From Nemertoderma westbladi (Eukaryota; Xenacoelomorpha; Nemertodermatida; Nemertodermatidae), in contig JAUCBJ010003764.1 in the NCBI GenBank assembly GCA_032718475.1, positions 1 to 37,130 of the forward strand: 37,130 nucleotides of DNA, in the 5' to 3' direction. The first letter of the stretch is position 1; the number at the start of each line of letters is the position of its first letter. Shown in pieces: positions 25,145-37,130 of the stretch. The notes under the pieces are model-generated. The model made no database searches and had not been told where the DNA came from. It was given only the letters and a program-made list of their open reading frames with translations. The position numbers and the translations under genes are program-made.

Positions 25145-25907
25145 CTAAAACAAACCCAATCCTAACCCAAACGCTATCCCTAACACTAACCCAAACGCTA
25201 TCCCTAAGGCTATCCTTAACTCTAACCCAAACGCTATCCCTAACGCTATCCCTAACACTAACCCAAACGCTATCCCTAACGCTATCCCTAACACTAACCC
25301 AAACGCTATCCCTAAGGCTAACCCAATCCTAACCCAAACGCTATCCCTAAAGCTATCCCTAACACTATCCCTAAAGCTAACCAAATCCTAACCCTAACGC
25401 TATCCCTAACACTAACCCAAACGCTAACCCAAACGCTATCCCTAACACTAACCCAAACGATATCCCTAAAACTAACCCAATCCTAACCCAAACGCTATCC
25501 CTAACACTAACCCAAACGATATCCCTAACGCTATCCCTAACACTAACCCAAACGCCATCCCTAACAGTAACCCAATCCTAACCCAAACGCTATCCCTAAC
25601 GCTATCCCTAACACTAACCCAAATGCTATCCCTAACGCTATCCCTAACACTAACCCAAACGCTATCCCTAAAACAAACCCAATCCTAACCCAAACGCTAT
25701 CCCTAACACTAACCCAAACGCTATCCCTAAGGCTATCCTTAACTCTAACCCAAACGCTATCCCTAACGCTATCCCTAACACTAACCCAAACGCTATCCCT
25801 AACGCTATCCCTAACACTAACCCAAACGCTATCCCTAAGGCTAACCCAATCCTAACCCAAACGCTATCCCTAACGCTATCCCTAACACTATCCCTAAAGC
25901 TAACCAA
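25145..25907. repeat. 523-bp duplication inside the satellite
   Basis: The rare variant CCCTAAAACAAACCCAATCC occurs at about 25143 and again about 523 bp later. The following 240 bp or so are nearly identical between the two copies, as shown by matching 79-codon repeat translations. Confidence 0.7.
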
Positions 25908-26169
25908 ATCCTAACCCTAACGCTATCCCTAACACTAACCCAAACACTATCCCTAACACTAACCCAAACGCTATCCCTAACGCTATCCCTAACACTAACC
26001 CAAACGCTATCCCTAACGCTATCCCTAACACTAACCCAAACGCTATCCCTAACGCTATCCCTAACACTAACCCAAACGCTATCCCTAACGTTATCCCTAA
26101 CACTAACCCAAGCGCTATCCCTAACGCTATCCCTAACACTAACCCAAACGCTATCCCTAACGCTATCCC

Positions 26170-27530
26170 TAACACTAACCAAAATGCTATCCCTAACGCT
26201 ATCCCAAACACTAAACCAAACGCTATCCCTAACGCTATCCCTAACACTAACCCAAACGCTATCCCTAACACTATCCCTAACACTATCCCTAAAGCTAACC
26301 AAATCCTAACCCAAACGATATCCCTAAAACTAACCCAATCCTAACCCCAACACTATCCCTAACACTAACCCAAACGCTATCCCTAACGTTATCCCTAACA
26401 CTAACCCAAGCGCTATCCCTAACGCTATCCCTAACACTAACCCAAACGCTATCCCTAACGCTATCCCTAACACTAACCAAAATGCTATCCCTAACGCTAT
26501 CCCAAACACTAAACCAAACGCTATCCCTAACGCTATCCCTAACACTAACCCAAACGCTATCCCTAACACTATCCCTAACACTATCCCTAAAGATAACCAA
26601 ATCCTAACCCAAACGCTATCCCTAACACTAACCCAAACGCTATCCCTAACACTATCCCAAACACTAAACCAAACGCTATCCCTAACGCTATCCCTAACAC
26701 TAACCCAAACGCTATCCCTAACACTAACCCAAACGCTATCCCTAACGCTATCCCTAACACTAACCCAAACGCTATCCCTAACGCTATCCCTAACACTAAC
26801 CAAAATGCTATCCCTAACGCTATCCCAAACACTAAACCAAACGCTATCCCTAACGCTATCCCTAACACTAACCCAAACGCTATCCCTAACACTATCCCTA
26901 ACACTATCCCTAAAGCTAACCAAATCCTAACCCAAACGCTATCCCTAACACTAACCCAAACACTATCCCTAACGATATCCCTAAAACTAACCCAATCCTA
27001 ACCCCAACACTATCCCTAACACTAACCCAAACGCTATCCCTAACACTAACCCAAACGCTATCCCTAACACTATCCCAAACACTAAACCAAACGCTATCCC
27101 TAACGCTATCCCTAACACTAACCCAAACGCTATCCCTAACACTAACCCAAACGCTATCCCTAACGCTATCCCTAACACTAACCCAAACGCTATCCCTAAC
27201 GCTATCCCTAACACTAACCAAAATGCTATCCCTAACGCTATCCCAAACACTAAACCAAACGCTATCCCTAACGCTATCCCTAACACTAACCCAAACGCTA
27301 TCCCTAACACTATCCCTAACACTATCCCTAAAGCTAACCAAATCCTAACCCAAACGCTATCCCTAACACTAACCCAAACGCTATCCCTAACGCTATCCCT
27401 AACACTAACCAAAATGCTATCCCTAACGCTATCCCAAACACTAAACCAAACGCTATCCCTAACGCTATCCCTAACACTAACCCAAACGCTATCCCTAACA
27501 CTATCCCTAACACTATCCCTAAAGCTAACC
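26170..27530. repeat. Five-copy cassette with ACCAAAATGCT marker
   Basis: A cassette of about 130 bp is marked by ACCAAAATGCT, then ATCCCAAACACTAAACC, ending in CTAAAGCTAACCAAATCC. It recurs at 26178, 26476, 26799, 27217 and 27408. Spacings are 298, 323, 418 and 191 bp, so the copies are joined by variable numbers of ordinary units. Confidence 0.75.
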
Positions 27531-27544
27531 AAATCCTAACCCAA

Positions 27545-30250
27545 ACGCTATCCCTAACACTAACCCAAACGCTATCCCTAACGCTATCCCTAACACTAAC
27601 CCAATCCTAACCCAAACGCTATCCCTAACACTAACCCAAACGATATCCCTAACACTATCCCTAAAGCTAACCAAATCCTAACCCAAACGCTATCCCTAAA
27701 ACTAACCCAAACACTATCCCTAACACTAACCCAAACGCTATCCCTAACGCTATCCCTAACACTAACCCAAACGCTATCCCTAACGCTATCCCTAACACTA
27801 ACCCAAACGCTATCCCTAACGCTATCCCTAACAGTAACCCAAACGCTATCCCTAACGCTATCCCTAACAGTAACCCAAACGCTATCCCTAACACTAACCC
27901 AAACGATATCCCTAACACTATCCCTAAAGCTAACCAAATCCTAACCCAAACGCTATCCCTAACACTAACCCAAACGCTATCCCTAACACTATCCCTAAAG
28001 CTAACCAAATCCTATCCCTAACACTATCCCTAACACTAACCCAATCCTAACCCAAACGCTATCCCTAACACTATCCCTAACACTATCCCTAACACTAACC
28101 CAAACGCTATCCCTAACGCTATCCCTAACACTAACCCAAACACTATCCCTAACACTAACCCAATCCTAACCCAAACGCTATCCCTAACACTAACCCAAAC
28201 GCTATCCCTAACACTATCCCTAAAGCTAACCAAATCCTAACCCAAACGCTATCCCTAACACTAACCCAAGCGCTATCCCTAACGCTATCCCTAACACTAA
28301 CCCAAACGCTATCCCTAACACTATCCCTAAAGCTAACCCAATCCTAACCCAAACGCTATCCCTAACACTAACCCAAACGCTATCCCTAACGCTATCCCTA
28401 AAACTAACCCAATCCTAACCCAAGCGCTATCCCTAACGCTAACCCAAACGCTATCCCTAACGCTATCCCTAACACTAACCCAAACACTATCCCTAACACT
28501 ATCCCTAACACTAACCCAAACGCTATCCCTAACGCTATCCCTAACACTAACCCAAATGCTATCCCTAACGCTATCCCTAAAACTAACCCAATCCTAACCC
28601 AAACACTATCCCTAACGCTATCCCTAACACTAACCCAATCCTAACCCAAACACTATCCCTAACGCTATCCCTAACACTAACCCAAATGCTATCCCTAACG
28701 CTATCCCTAAAACTAACCCAATCCTAACCCAAGCGCTATCCCTAACGCTAACCCAAACGCTATCCCTAACGCTATCCCTAACACTAACCCAAACACTATC
28801 CCTAACACTATCCCTAACACTAACCCAAACGCTATCCCTAACGCTATCCCTAACACTAACCCAAATGCTATCCCTAACACTAACCCAAACGCTATCCCTA
28901 ACGCTATCCCTAACACTAACCCAAACGCTATCCCTAACACTAACCCAAACGCTATCCCTAACGCTATCCCTAACACTAACCCAAACACTATCCCTAACAC
29001 TAACCCAAACGCTATCCCTAACGCTATCCCTAACACTAACCCAAATGCTATCCCTAACACTAACCCAAACGCTATCCCTAACGCTATCCCTAACACTAAC
29101 CCAAACACTATCCCTAACACTATCCCTAACACTAACCCAAACGCTATCCCTAACGCTATCCCTAACACTAACCCAAGCGCTATCCCTAACGCTATCCCTA
29201 ACACTAACCCAAATGCTATCCCTAACGCTATCCCTAAAACTAACCCAATCCTAACCCAAGCGCTATCCCTAACGCTAACCCAAACGCTATCCCTAACGCT
29301 ATCCCTAAAACTAACCCAATCCTAACCCAAGCGCTATCCCTAACGCTAACCCAAGCGCTATCCCTAACGCTATCCCTAACACTAACCCAAATGCTATCCC
29401 TAACGCTATCCCTAAAACTAACCCAATCCTAACCCAAGCGCTATCCCTAACGCTAACCCAAACGCTATCCCTAAAGCTAATCCAATCCTAACCCAAGCGC
29501 TATCCCTAACGCTAACCCAAACGCTATCCCTAACGCTATCTCTAACACTAACCCAAACACTATCCCTAACACTATCCCTAACACTAACCCAAACGCTATC
29601 CCTAACGCTATCCCTAACACTAACCCAAATGCTATCCCTAACACTAACCCAAACGCTATCCCTAACGCTATCCCTAACACTAACCCAAACGCTATCCCTA
29701 ACGCTATCCCTAACACTAACCCAAATGCTATCCCTAACACTAACCCAAGCGCTATCCCTAACGCTATCCCTAACACTATCCCTAACACTATCCCTAACAC
29801 TAACCCAAACGCTATCCCTAACGCTATCCCTAACACTAACCCAAACGCTATCCCTAATGCTATCCCTAACACTAACCCAAGCGCTATCCCTAACGCTATC
29901 CCTAACACTATCCCTAACACTATCCCTAACACTAACCCAAACGCTATCCCTAACGCTATCCCTAAAACTAACCCAATCCTAACCCAAACGCTATCCCTAA
30001 CGCTATCCCTAACACTAACCCAAACGCTATCCCTAACGCTATCCCTAACACTAACCCAAACGCTATCCCTAATGCTATCCCTAACACTAACCCAAGCGCT
30101 ATCCCTAACGCTATCCCTAACACTATCCCTAACACTATCCCTAACACTAACCCAAACGCTATCCCTAACGCTATCCCTAAAACTAACCCAATCCTAACCC
30201 AAACGCTATCCCTAACGCTATCCCTAACACTAACCCAAATGCTATCCCTA
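27545..30250. repeat. Higher-order block, copy 1
   Basis: Corresponds to copy 2 with an offset of 3754 bp up to about 29300 and 3955 bp from about 29477 to 30250. The difference reflects about 200 bp extra in copy 2 near 33200-33430. A few substitutions separate the copies. Limits are approximate. Confidence 0.7.
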
Positions 30251-31089
30251 ACGCTATCCCTAACACTAACCCAAACGCTATCCCTAACGCTATCCCTAAC
30301 ACTAACCCAAACGATATCCCTAACGCTATCCCTAACACTAACCCAATCCTAACCCAAATGCTATCCCTAACGCTATCCCTAAAAACTAACCCAATCCTAA
30401 CCCAAACGCTATCCCTAACACTAACCCAAACGCTATCCCTAACGCTATCCCTAACACTAACCCAAACGCTATCCCTAACGCTATCCCTAACACTAACCCA
30501 AACGATATCCCTAACGCTATCCCTAACACTAACCCAATCCTAACCCAAACGCTATCCCTAACGCTATCCCTAAAGCTAACCCAATCCTAACCCAAACAAT
30601 ATCCCTAACACTAACCCAAACGCTATCCCTAAAGCTAATCCAATCCTAACCCAAACGCTATCCCTAACACTAACCCAAACGCTATCCCTAACGCTATCCC
30701 TAACACTAACCCAAACGCTATCCCTAACGCTATCCCTAATACTAACCCAAACGCTATCCCTAACGCTATCCCTAATACTAACCCAAACGCTATCCCTAAC
30801 ACTAACCCAAACGCTATCCCTAACGCTATCCCTAATACTAACCCAAACGCTAACCCAAACGATATCCCTAAAACTAACCCAATCCTAACCCAAACACTAT
30901 CCCTAACGCTATCCCTAACACTAACCCAAATGCTATCCCTAACGCTATCCCTAACACTAACCCAAACGCTATCCCTAACGCTATCCCTAACACTAACCCA
31001 AACGCTATCCCTAACACTAACCCAAACGCTATCCCTAACGCTATCCCTAATACTAACCCAAACGCTATCCCTAACACTAACCCAAACGC

Positions 31090-34000
31090 TATCCCTAACG
31101 CTATCCCTAACACTAACCCAAACGCTATCCCTAACACTATCCCTAACACTATCCCTAAAGCTAACCAAATCCTAACCCAAACGCTATCCCTAACACTAAC
31201 CCTAACACTATCCCTAAAGCTAACCAAATCCTAACCCAAACGCTATCCCTAACACTAACCCAAACGATATCCCTAAAACTAACCCAATCCTAACCCCAAC
31301 ACTATCCCTAACACTAACCCAAACGCTATCCCTAACGCTATCCCTAACACTAACCCAATCCTAACCCAAACGCTATCCCTAACACTAACCCAAACGATAT
31401 CCCTAACACTATCCCTAAAGCTAACCAAATCCTAACCCAAACGCTATCCCTAAAACTAACCCAAACGCTATCCCTAACACTAACCCAAACGCTATCCCTA
31501 ACGCTATCCCTAACACTAACCCAAACGCTATCCCTAACGCTATCCCTAACACTAACCCAAACGCTATCCCTAACGCTATCCCTAACAGTAACCCAAACGC
31601 TATCCCTAACGCTATCCCTAACAGTAACCCAAACGCTATCCCTAACACTAACCCAAACGATATCCCTAACACTATCCCTAAAGCTAACCAAATCCTAACC
31701 CAAACGCTATCCCTAACACTAACCCAAACGCTATCCCTAACACTATCCCTAAAGCTAACCAAATCCTATCCCTAACACTATCCCTAACACTAACCCAATC
31801 CTAACCCAAACGCTATCCCTAACACTATCCCTAACACTATCCCTAACACTAACCCAAACGCTATCCCTAACGCTATCCCTAACACTAACCCAAACACTAT
31901 CCCTAACACTAACCCAATCCTAACCCAAACGCTATCCCTAACACTAACCCAAACGCTATCCCTAACACTATCCCTAAAGCTAACCAAATCCTAACCCAAA
32001 CGCTATCCCTAACACTAACCCAAGCGCTATCCCTAACGCTATCCCTAACACTAACCCAAACGCTATCCCTAACACTATCCCTAAAGCTAACCCAATCCTA
32101 ACCCAAACGCTATCCCTAACACTAACCCAAACGCTATCCCTAACGCTATCCCTAAAACTAACCCAATCCTAACCCAAGCGCTATCCCTAACGCTAACCCA
32201 AACGCTATCCCTAACGCTATCCCTAACACTAACCCAAACACTATCCCTAACACTATCCCTAACACTAACCCAAACGCTATCCCTAACGCTATCCCTAACA
32301 CTAACCCAAATGCTATCCCTAACGCTATCCCTAAAACTAACCCAATCCTAACCCAAACACTATCCCTAACGCTATCCCTAACACTAACCCAATCCTAACC
32401 CAAACACTATCCCTAACGCTATCCCTAACACTAACCCAAATGCTATCCCTAACGCTATCCCTAAAACTAACCCAATCCTAACCCAAGCGCTATCCCTAAC
32501 GCTAACCCAAACGCTATCCCTAACGCTATCCCTAACACTAACCCAAACACTATCCCTAACACTATCCCTAACACTAACCCAAACGCTATCCCTAACGCTA
32601 TCCCTAACACTAACCCAAATGCTATCCCTAACACTAACCCAAACGCTATTCCTAACGCTATCCCTAACACTAACCCAAACGCTATCCCTAACACTAACCC
32701 AAACGCTATCCCTAACGCTATCCCTAACACTAACCCAAACACTATCCCTAACACTAACCCAAACGCTATCCCTAACGCTATCCCTAACACTAACCCAAAT
32801 GCTATCCCTAACACTAACCCAAACGCTATCCCTAACGCTATCCCTAACACTAACCCAAACACTATCCCTAACACTATCCCTAACACTAACCCAAACGCTA
32901 TCCCTAACGCTATCCCTAACACTAACCCAAGCGCTATCCCTAACGCTATCCCTAACACTAACCCAAATGCTATCCCTAACGCTATCCCTAAAACTAACCC
33001 AATCCTAACCCAAGCGCTATCCCTAACGCTAACCCAAACGCTATCCCTAACGCTATCCCTAAAACTAACCCAATCCTAACCCAAGCGCTATCCCTAACGC
33101 TAACCCAAGCGCTATCCCTAACGCTATCCCTAACACTAACCCAAATGCTATCCCTAACGCTATCCCTAAAACTAACCCAATCCTAACCCAAGCGCTATCC
33201 CTAACACTAACCCAAACGCTATCCCTAAAGCTAATCCAATCCTAACCCAAACGCTATCCCTAACACTAACCCAATCCTAACCCAAGCGCTATCCCTAACA
33301 CTAACCCAAACGCTATCCCTAAAGCTAATCCAATCCTAACCCAAACGCTATCCCTAACGCTATCCCTAACACTAACCCAAACGCTATCCCTAACGCTATC
33401 CCTAACGCTAACCCAAACGCTATCCCTAAAGCTAATCCAATCCTAACCCAAGCGCTATCCCTAACGCTAACCCAAACGCTATCCCTAACGCTATCCCTAA
33501 CACTAACCCAAACGCTATCCCTAACACTATCCCTAACACTAACCCAAACGCTATCCCTAACGCTATCCCTAACACTAACCCAAATGCTATCCCTAACACT
33601 AACCCAAACGCTATCCCTAACGCTATCCCTAACACTAACCCAAACGCTATCCCTAACGCTATCCCTAACACTAACCCAAATGCTATCCCTAACACTAACC
33701 CAAGCGCTATCCCTAACGCTATCCCTAACACTATCCCTAACACTATCCCTAACACTAACCCAAACGCTATCCCTAACGCTATCCCTAACACTAACCCAAA
33801 CGCTATCCCTAATGCTATCCCTAACACTAACCCAAGCGCTATCCCTAACGCTATCCCTAACACTATCCCTAACACTATCCCTAACACTAACCCAAACGCT
33901 ATCCCTAACGCTATCCCTAAAACTAACCCAATCCTAACCCAAACGCTATCCCTAACGCTATCCCTAACACTAACCCAAACGCTATCCCTAACGCTATCCC

Positions 34001-34200
34001 TAACACTAACCCAAACGCTATCCCTAATGCTATCCCTAACACTAACCCAAGCGCTATCCCTAACGCTATCCCTAACACTATCCCTAACACTATCCCTAAC
34101 ACTAACCCAAACGCTATCCCTAACGCTATCCCTAAAACTAACCCAATCCTAACCCAAACGCTATCCCTAACGCTATCCCTAACACTAACCCAAATGCTAT
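31090..34200. repeat. Higher-order block, copy 2
   Basis: Repeats in copy 3 at a constant offset of 3108 bp, shown by identical or near-identical translations at 31350/34458, 31421/34529, 31790/34898, 32467/35575 and 33432/36540 (the last pair differs by a short internal deletion in copy 3). Few differences are visible, for example TATTCC at 32648 against TATCCC at 35756. Confidence 0.75.
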
Positions 34201-37130
34201 CCCTAACGCTATCCCTAACACTAACCCAAACGCTATCCCTAACACTATCCCTAACACTATCCCTAAAGCTAACCAAATCCTAACCCAAACGCTATCCCTA
34301 ACACTAACCCTAACACTATCCCTAAAGCTAACCAAATCCTAACCCAAACGCTATCCCTAACACTAACCCAAACGATATCCCTAAAACTAACCCAATCCTA
34401 ACCCCAACACTATCCCTAACACTAACCCAAACGCTATCCCTAACGCTATCCCTAACACTAACCCAATCCTAACCCAAACGCTATCCCTAACACTAACCCA
34501 AACGATATCCCTAACACTATCCCTAAAGCTAACCAAATCCTAACCCAAACGCTATCCCTAAAACTAACCCAAACGCTATCCCTAACACTAACCCAAACGC
34601 TATCCCTAACGCTATCCCTAACACTAACCCAAACGCTATCCCTAACGCTATCCCTAACACTAACCCAAACGCTATCCCTAACGCTATCCCTAACAGTAAC
34701 CCAAACGCTATCCCTAACGCTATCCCTAACAGTAACCCAAACGCTATCCCTAACACTAACCCAAACGATATCCCTAACACTATCCCTAAAGCTAACCAAA
34801 TCCTAACCCAAACGCTATCCCTAACACTAACCCAAACGCTATCCCTAACACTATCCCTAAAGCTAACCAAATCCTATCCCTAACACTATCCCTAACACTA
34901 ACCCAATCCTAACCCAAACGCTATCCCTAACACTATCCCTAACACTATCCCTAACACTAACCCAAACGCTATCCCTAACGCTATCCCTAACACTAACCCA
35001 AACACTATCCCTAACACTAACCCAATCCTAACCCAAACGCTATCCCTAACACTAACCCAAACGCTATCCCTAACACTATCCCTAAAGCTAACCAAATCCT
35101 AACCCAAACGCTATCCCTAACACTAACCCAAGCGCTATCCCTAACGCTATCCCTAACACTAACCCAAACGCTATCCCTAACACTATCCCTAAAGCTAACC
35201 CAATCCTAACCCAAACGCTATCCCTAACACTAACCCAAACGCTATCCCTAACGCTATCCCTAAAACTAACCCAATCCTAACCCAAGCGCTATCCCTAACG
35301 CTAACCCAAACGCTATCCCTAACGCTATCCCTAACACTAACCCAAACACTATCCCTAACACTATCCCTAACACTAACCCAAACGCTATCCCTAACGCTAT
35401 CCCTAACACTAACCCAAATGCTATCCCTAACGCTATCCCTAAAACTAACCCAATCCTAACCCAAACACTATCCCTAACGCTATCCCTAACACTAACCCAA
35501 TCCTAACCCAAACACTATCCCTAACGCTATCCCTAACACTAACCCAAATGCTATCCCTAACGCTATCCCTAAAACTAACCCAATCCTAACCCAAGCGCTA
35601 TCCCTAACGCTAACCCAAACGCTATCCCTAACGCTATCCCTAACACTAACCCAAACACTATCCCTAACACTATCCCTAACACTAACCCAAACGCTATCCC
35701 TAACGCTATCCCTAACACTAACCCAAATGCTATCCCTAACACTAACCCAAACGCTATCCCTAACGCTATCCCTAACACTAACCCAAACGCTATCCCTAAC
35801 ACTAACCCAAACGCTATCCCTAACGCTATCCCTAACACTAACCCAAACACTATCCCTAACACTAACCCAAACGCTATCCCTAACGCTATCCCTAACACTA
35901 ACCCAAATGCTATCCCTAACACTAACCCAAACGCTATCCCTAACGCTATCCCTAACACTAACCCAAACACTATCCCTAACACTATCCCTAACACTAACCC
36001 AAACGCTATCCCTAACGCTATCCCTAACACTAACCCAAGCGCTATCCCTAACGCTATCCCTAACACTAACCCAAATGCTATCCCTAACGCTATCCCTAAA
36101 ACTAACCCAATCCTAACCCAAGCGCTATCCCTAACGCTAACCCAAACGCTATCCCTAACGCTATCCCTAAAACTAACCCAATCCTAACCCAAGCGCTATC
36201 CCTAACGCTAACCCAAGCGCTATCCCTAACGCTATCCCTAACACTAACCCAAATGCTATCCCTAACGCTATCCCTAAAACTAACCCAATCCTAACCCAAG
36301 CGCTATCCCTAACACTAACCCAAACGCTATCCCTAAAGCTAATCCAATCCTAACCCAAACGCTATCCCTAACACTAACCCAATCATAACCCAAGCGCTAT
36401 CCCTAACACTAACCCAAACGCTATCCCTAAAGCTAATCCAATCCTAACCCAAACGCTATCCCTAACGCTATCCCTAACACTAACCCAAACGCTATCCCTA
36501 ACGCTATCCCTAACGCTAACCCAAACGCTATCCCTAAAGCTAATCCAATCCTAACCCAAGCGCTATCCCTAACGCTAACCCAAACGCTATCCCTAACGCT
36601 ATCCCTAACACTAACCCAAACACTATCCCTAACACTATCCCTAACACTAACCCAAACGCTATCCCTAACGCTATCCCTAACACTAACCCAAATGCTATCC
36701 CTAACACTAACCCAAGCGCTATCCCTAACGCTATCCCTAACACTATCCCTAACACTATCCCTAACACTAACCCAAACGCTATCCCTAACGCTATCCCTAA
36801 CACTAACCCAAACGCTATCCCTAATGCTATCCCTAACACTAACCCAAGCGCTATCCCTAACGCTATCCCTAACACTATCCCTAACGCTATCCCTAACACT
36901 AACCCAAACGCTATCCCTAACGCTATCCTCTAACCCATCCTAACCCAAACGCTATCCCTAACGCTATCCCTAACACTAACCCAAACGCTATCCCTAACGC
37001 TATCCCTAACACTAACCCAAACGCTATCCCTAACGCTATCCCTAACACTAACCCAAGCGCTATCCCTAACGCTATCCCTAACGCTATCCCTAACACTATC
37101 CCTAATCACTAACCCAAACGCTATCCCTAA
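34200..37130. repeat. Higher-order block, copy 3, cut by the window end
   Basis: Third copy of the block, 3108 bp after copy 2, and not complete at the window edge. It has private changes such as AATCATAACCC near 36383 and irregular joints at about 36927 (CTATCCTCTAACCC) and 37105 (CCCTAATCACTAACCC). Confidence 0.7.

Larger units (their letters stand above)
22141..37130. repeat. Telomere-like dodecamer satellite, about 15 kb, runs off the window
   Basis: Almost the whole stretch is made of 12-bp units: CTATCCCTAACG or CTATCCCTAACA (carrying CCCTAA) and CTAACCCAAACG. A common order is one CTAACCC unit followed by two CTATCCC units. The size allows about 1,250 units. Now and then an 11-bp unit (CTAACCCAATC, CTAACCAAATC or CTAATCCAATC) interrupts and shifts the phase by one base. 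The G-rich strand is the minus strand, with GGG once per 12 nt. No non-satellite sequence is embedded. Both strands stay open for long stretches because the unit is divisible by three; these ORFs encode monotonous LGIAFGLV-, VRDSVWVS- or LSLTLTQT-type repeats and are not genes. Confidence 0.97.

Noticed and set aside
22966-36943. Many long ORFs on both strands in the satellite, up to 327 codons
   Set aside because: They result from a stop-free 12-bp unit that is divisible by three. Translations are monotonous, occur in several frames at once, and start or stop where 11-bp units shift the phase.
22141-37130. CRISPR array
   Set aside because: Units are 12 bp with no unique spacers, and the window is clearly eukaryotic.
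22141-37130. True chromosome-end telomere at the right edge
   Set aside because: The strand orientation is opposite to that of a right-hand telomere, and the units are not pure TTAGGG.

Overview
The window looks like nuclear DNA of an invertebrate animal and is dominated by transposable elements. The evidence is a BEL/Pao-type Gag, two LINEs with the reading QGDTLAPFLF or QGNTLAPLLF, a CR1/L2-type LINE, Penelope-like GIY-YIG remains, a tRNA-derived SINE, a piggyBac-like MITE, a membrane-anchored fibrinogen-related protein and about 15 kb of TTAGGG-like satellite. There is no operon structure, and almost every element is broken. TTAGGG-like arrays argue against most insects (TTAGG); the species cannot be fixed from the sequence alone.

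Layout. 1-4504: three forward ORFs (132, 102 and 591 codons). The last encodes an unrecognised zinc-knuckle protein with a very basic tail, and a cUUCGg hairpin lies between the ORFs. 4509-6065: a 1.56-kb nonautonomous element flanked by TTAA, with matched G/C palindromes just inside its ends and a 163-bp internal tandem repeat. 6404-9462 (minus strand): a BEL/Pao gag with the start of the protease, preceded by a 63-codon ORF that overlaps it as ATGA; pol is missing. 9640-11050: palindromic 42-bp repeats, then a composite minisatellite that carries a 24-nt sequence identical to part of gag. 11300-14150: LINE endonuclease remnant, a transposase-like exon fragment, and a minus-strand LINE that ends in (TAG)n next to it.

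14757-15734 (minus strand): the one intact gene with a likely host function, an intronless type II transmembrane fibrinogen-domain protein. 15841-21300: a nest. Two inverted copies of a Penelope-like terminal sequence flank a CR1/L2 LINE, which is split at 17617 by a second LINE of about 3 kb bounded by 65-bp direct repeats. 21303-21530: a tRNA-derived SINE. 22141 to the end of the window: a dodecamer satellite with kilobase-scale higher-order duplications.

The genes do not form a pathway; the interest is in element structure. Best candidates for something undescribed: (1) the telomere-like satellite, whose G-rich strand runs inward from the right end and which contains nearly identical 3.1-kb duplications; (2) the unknown 132/591-codon cassette; (3) the BEL gag with a coupled leader ORF and a gag-matching minisatellite; (4) the MITE with G/C palindromes and regularly spaced GGTGCTAGCACC sites.
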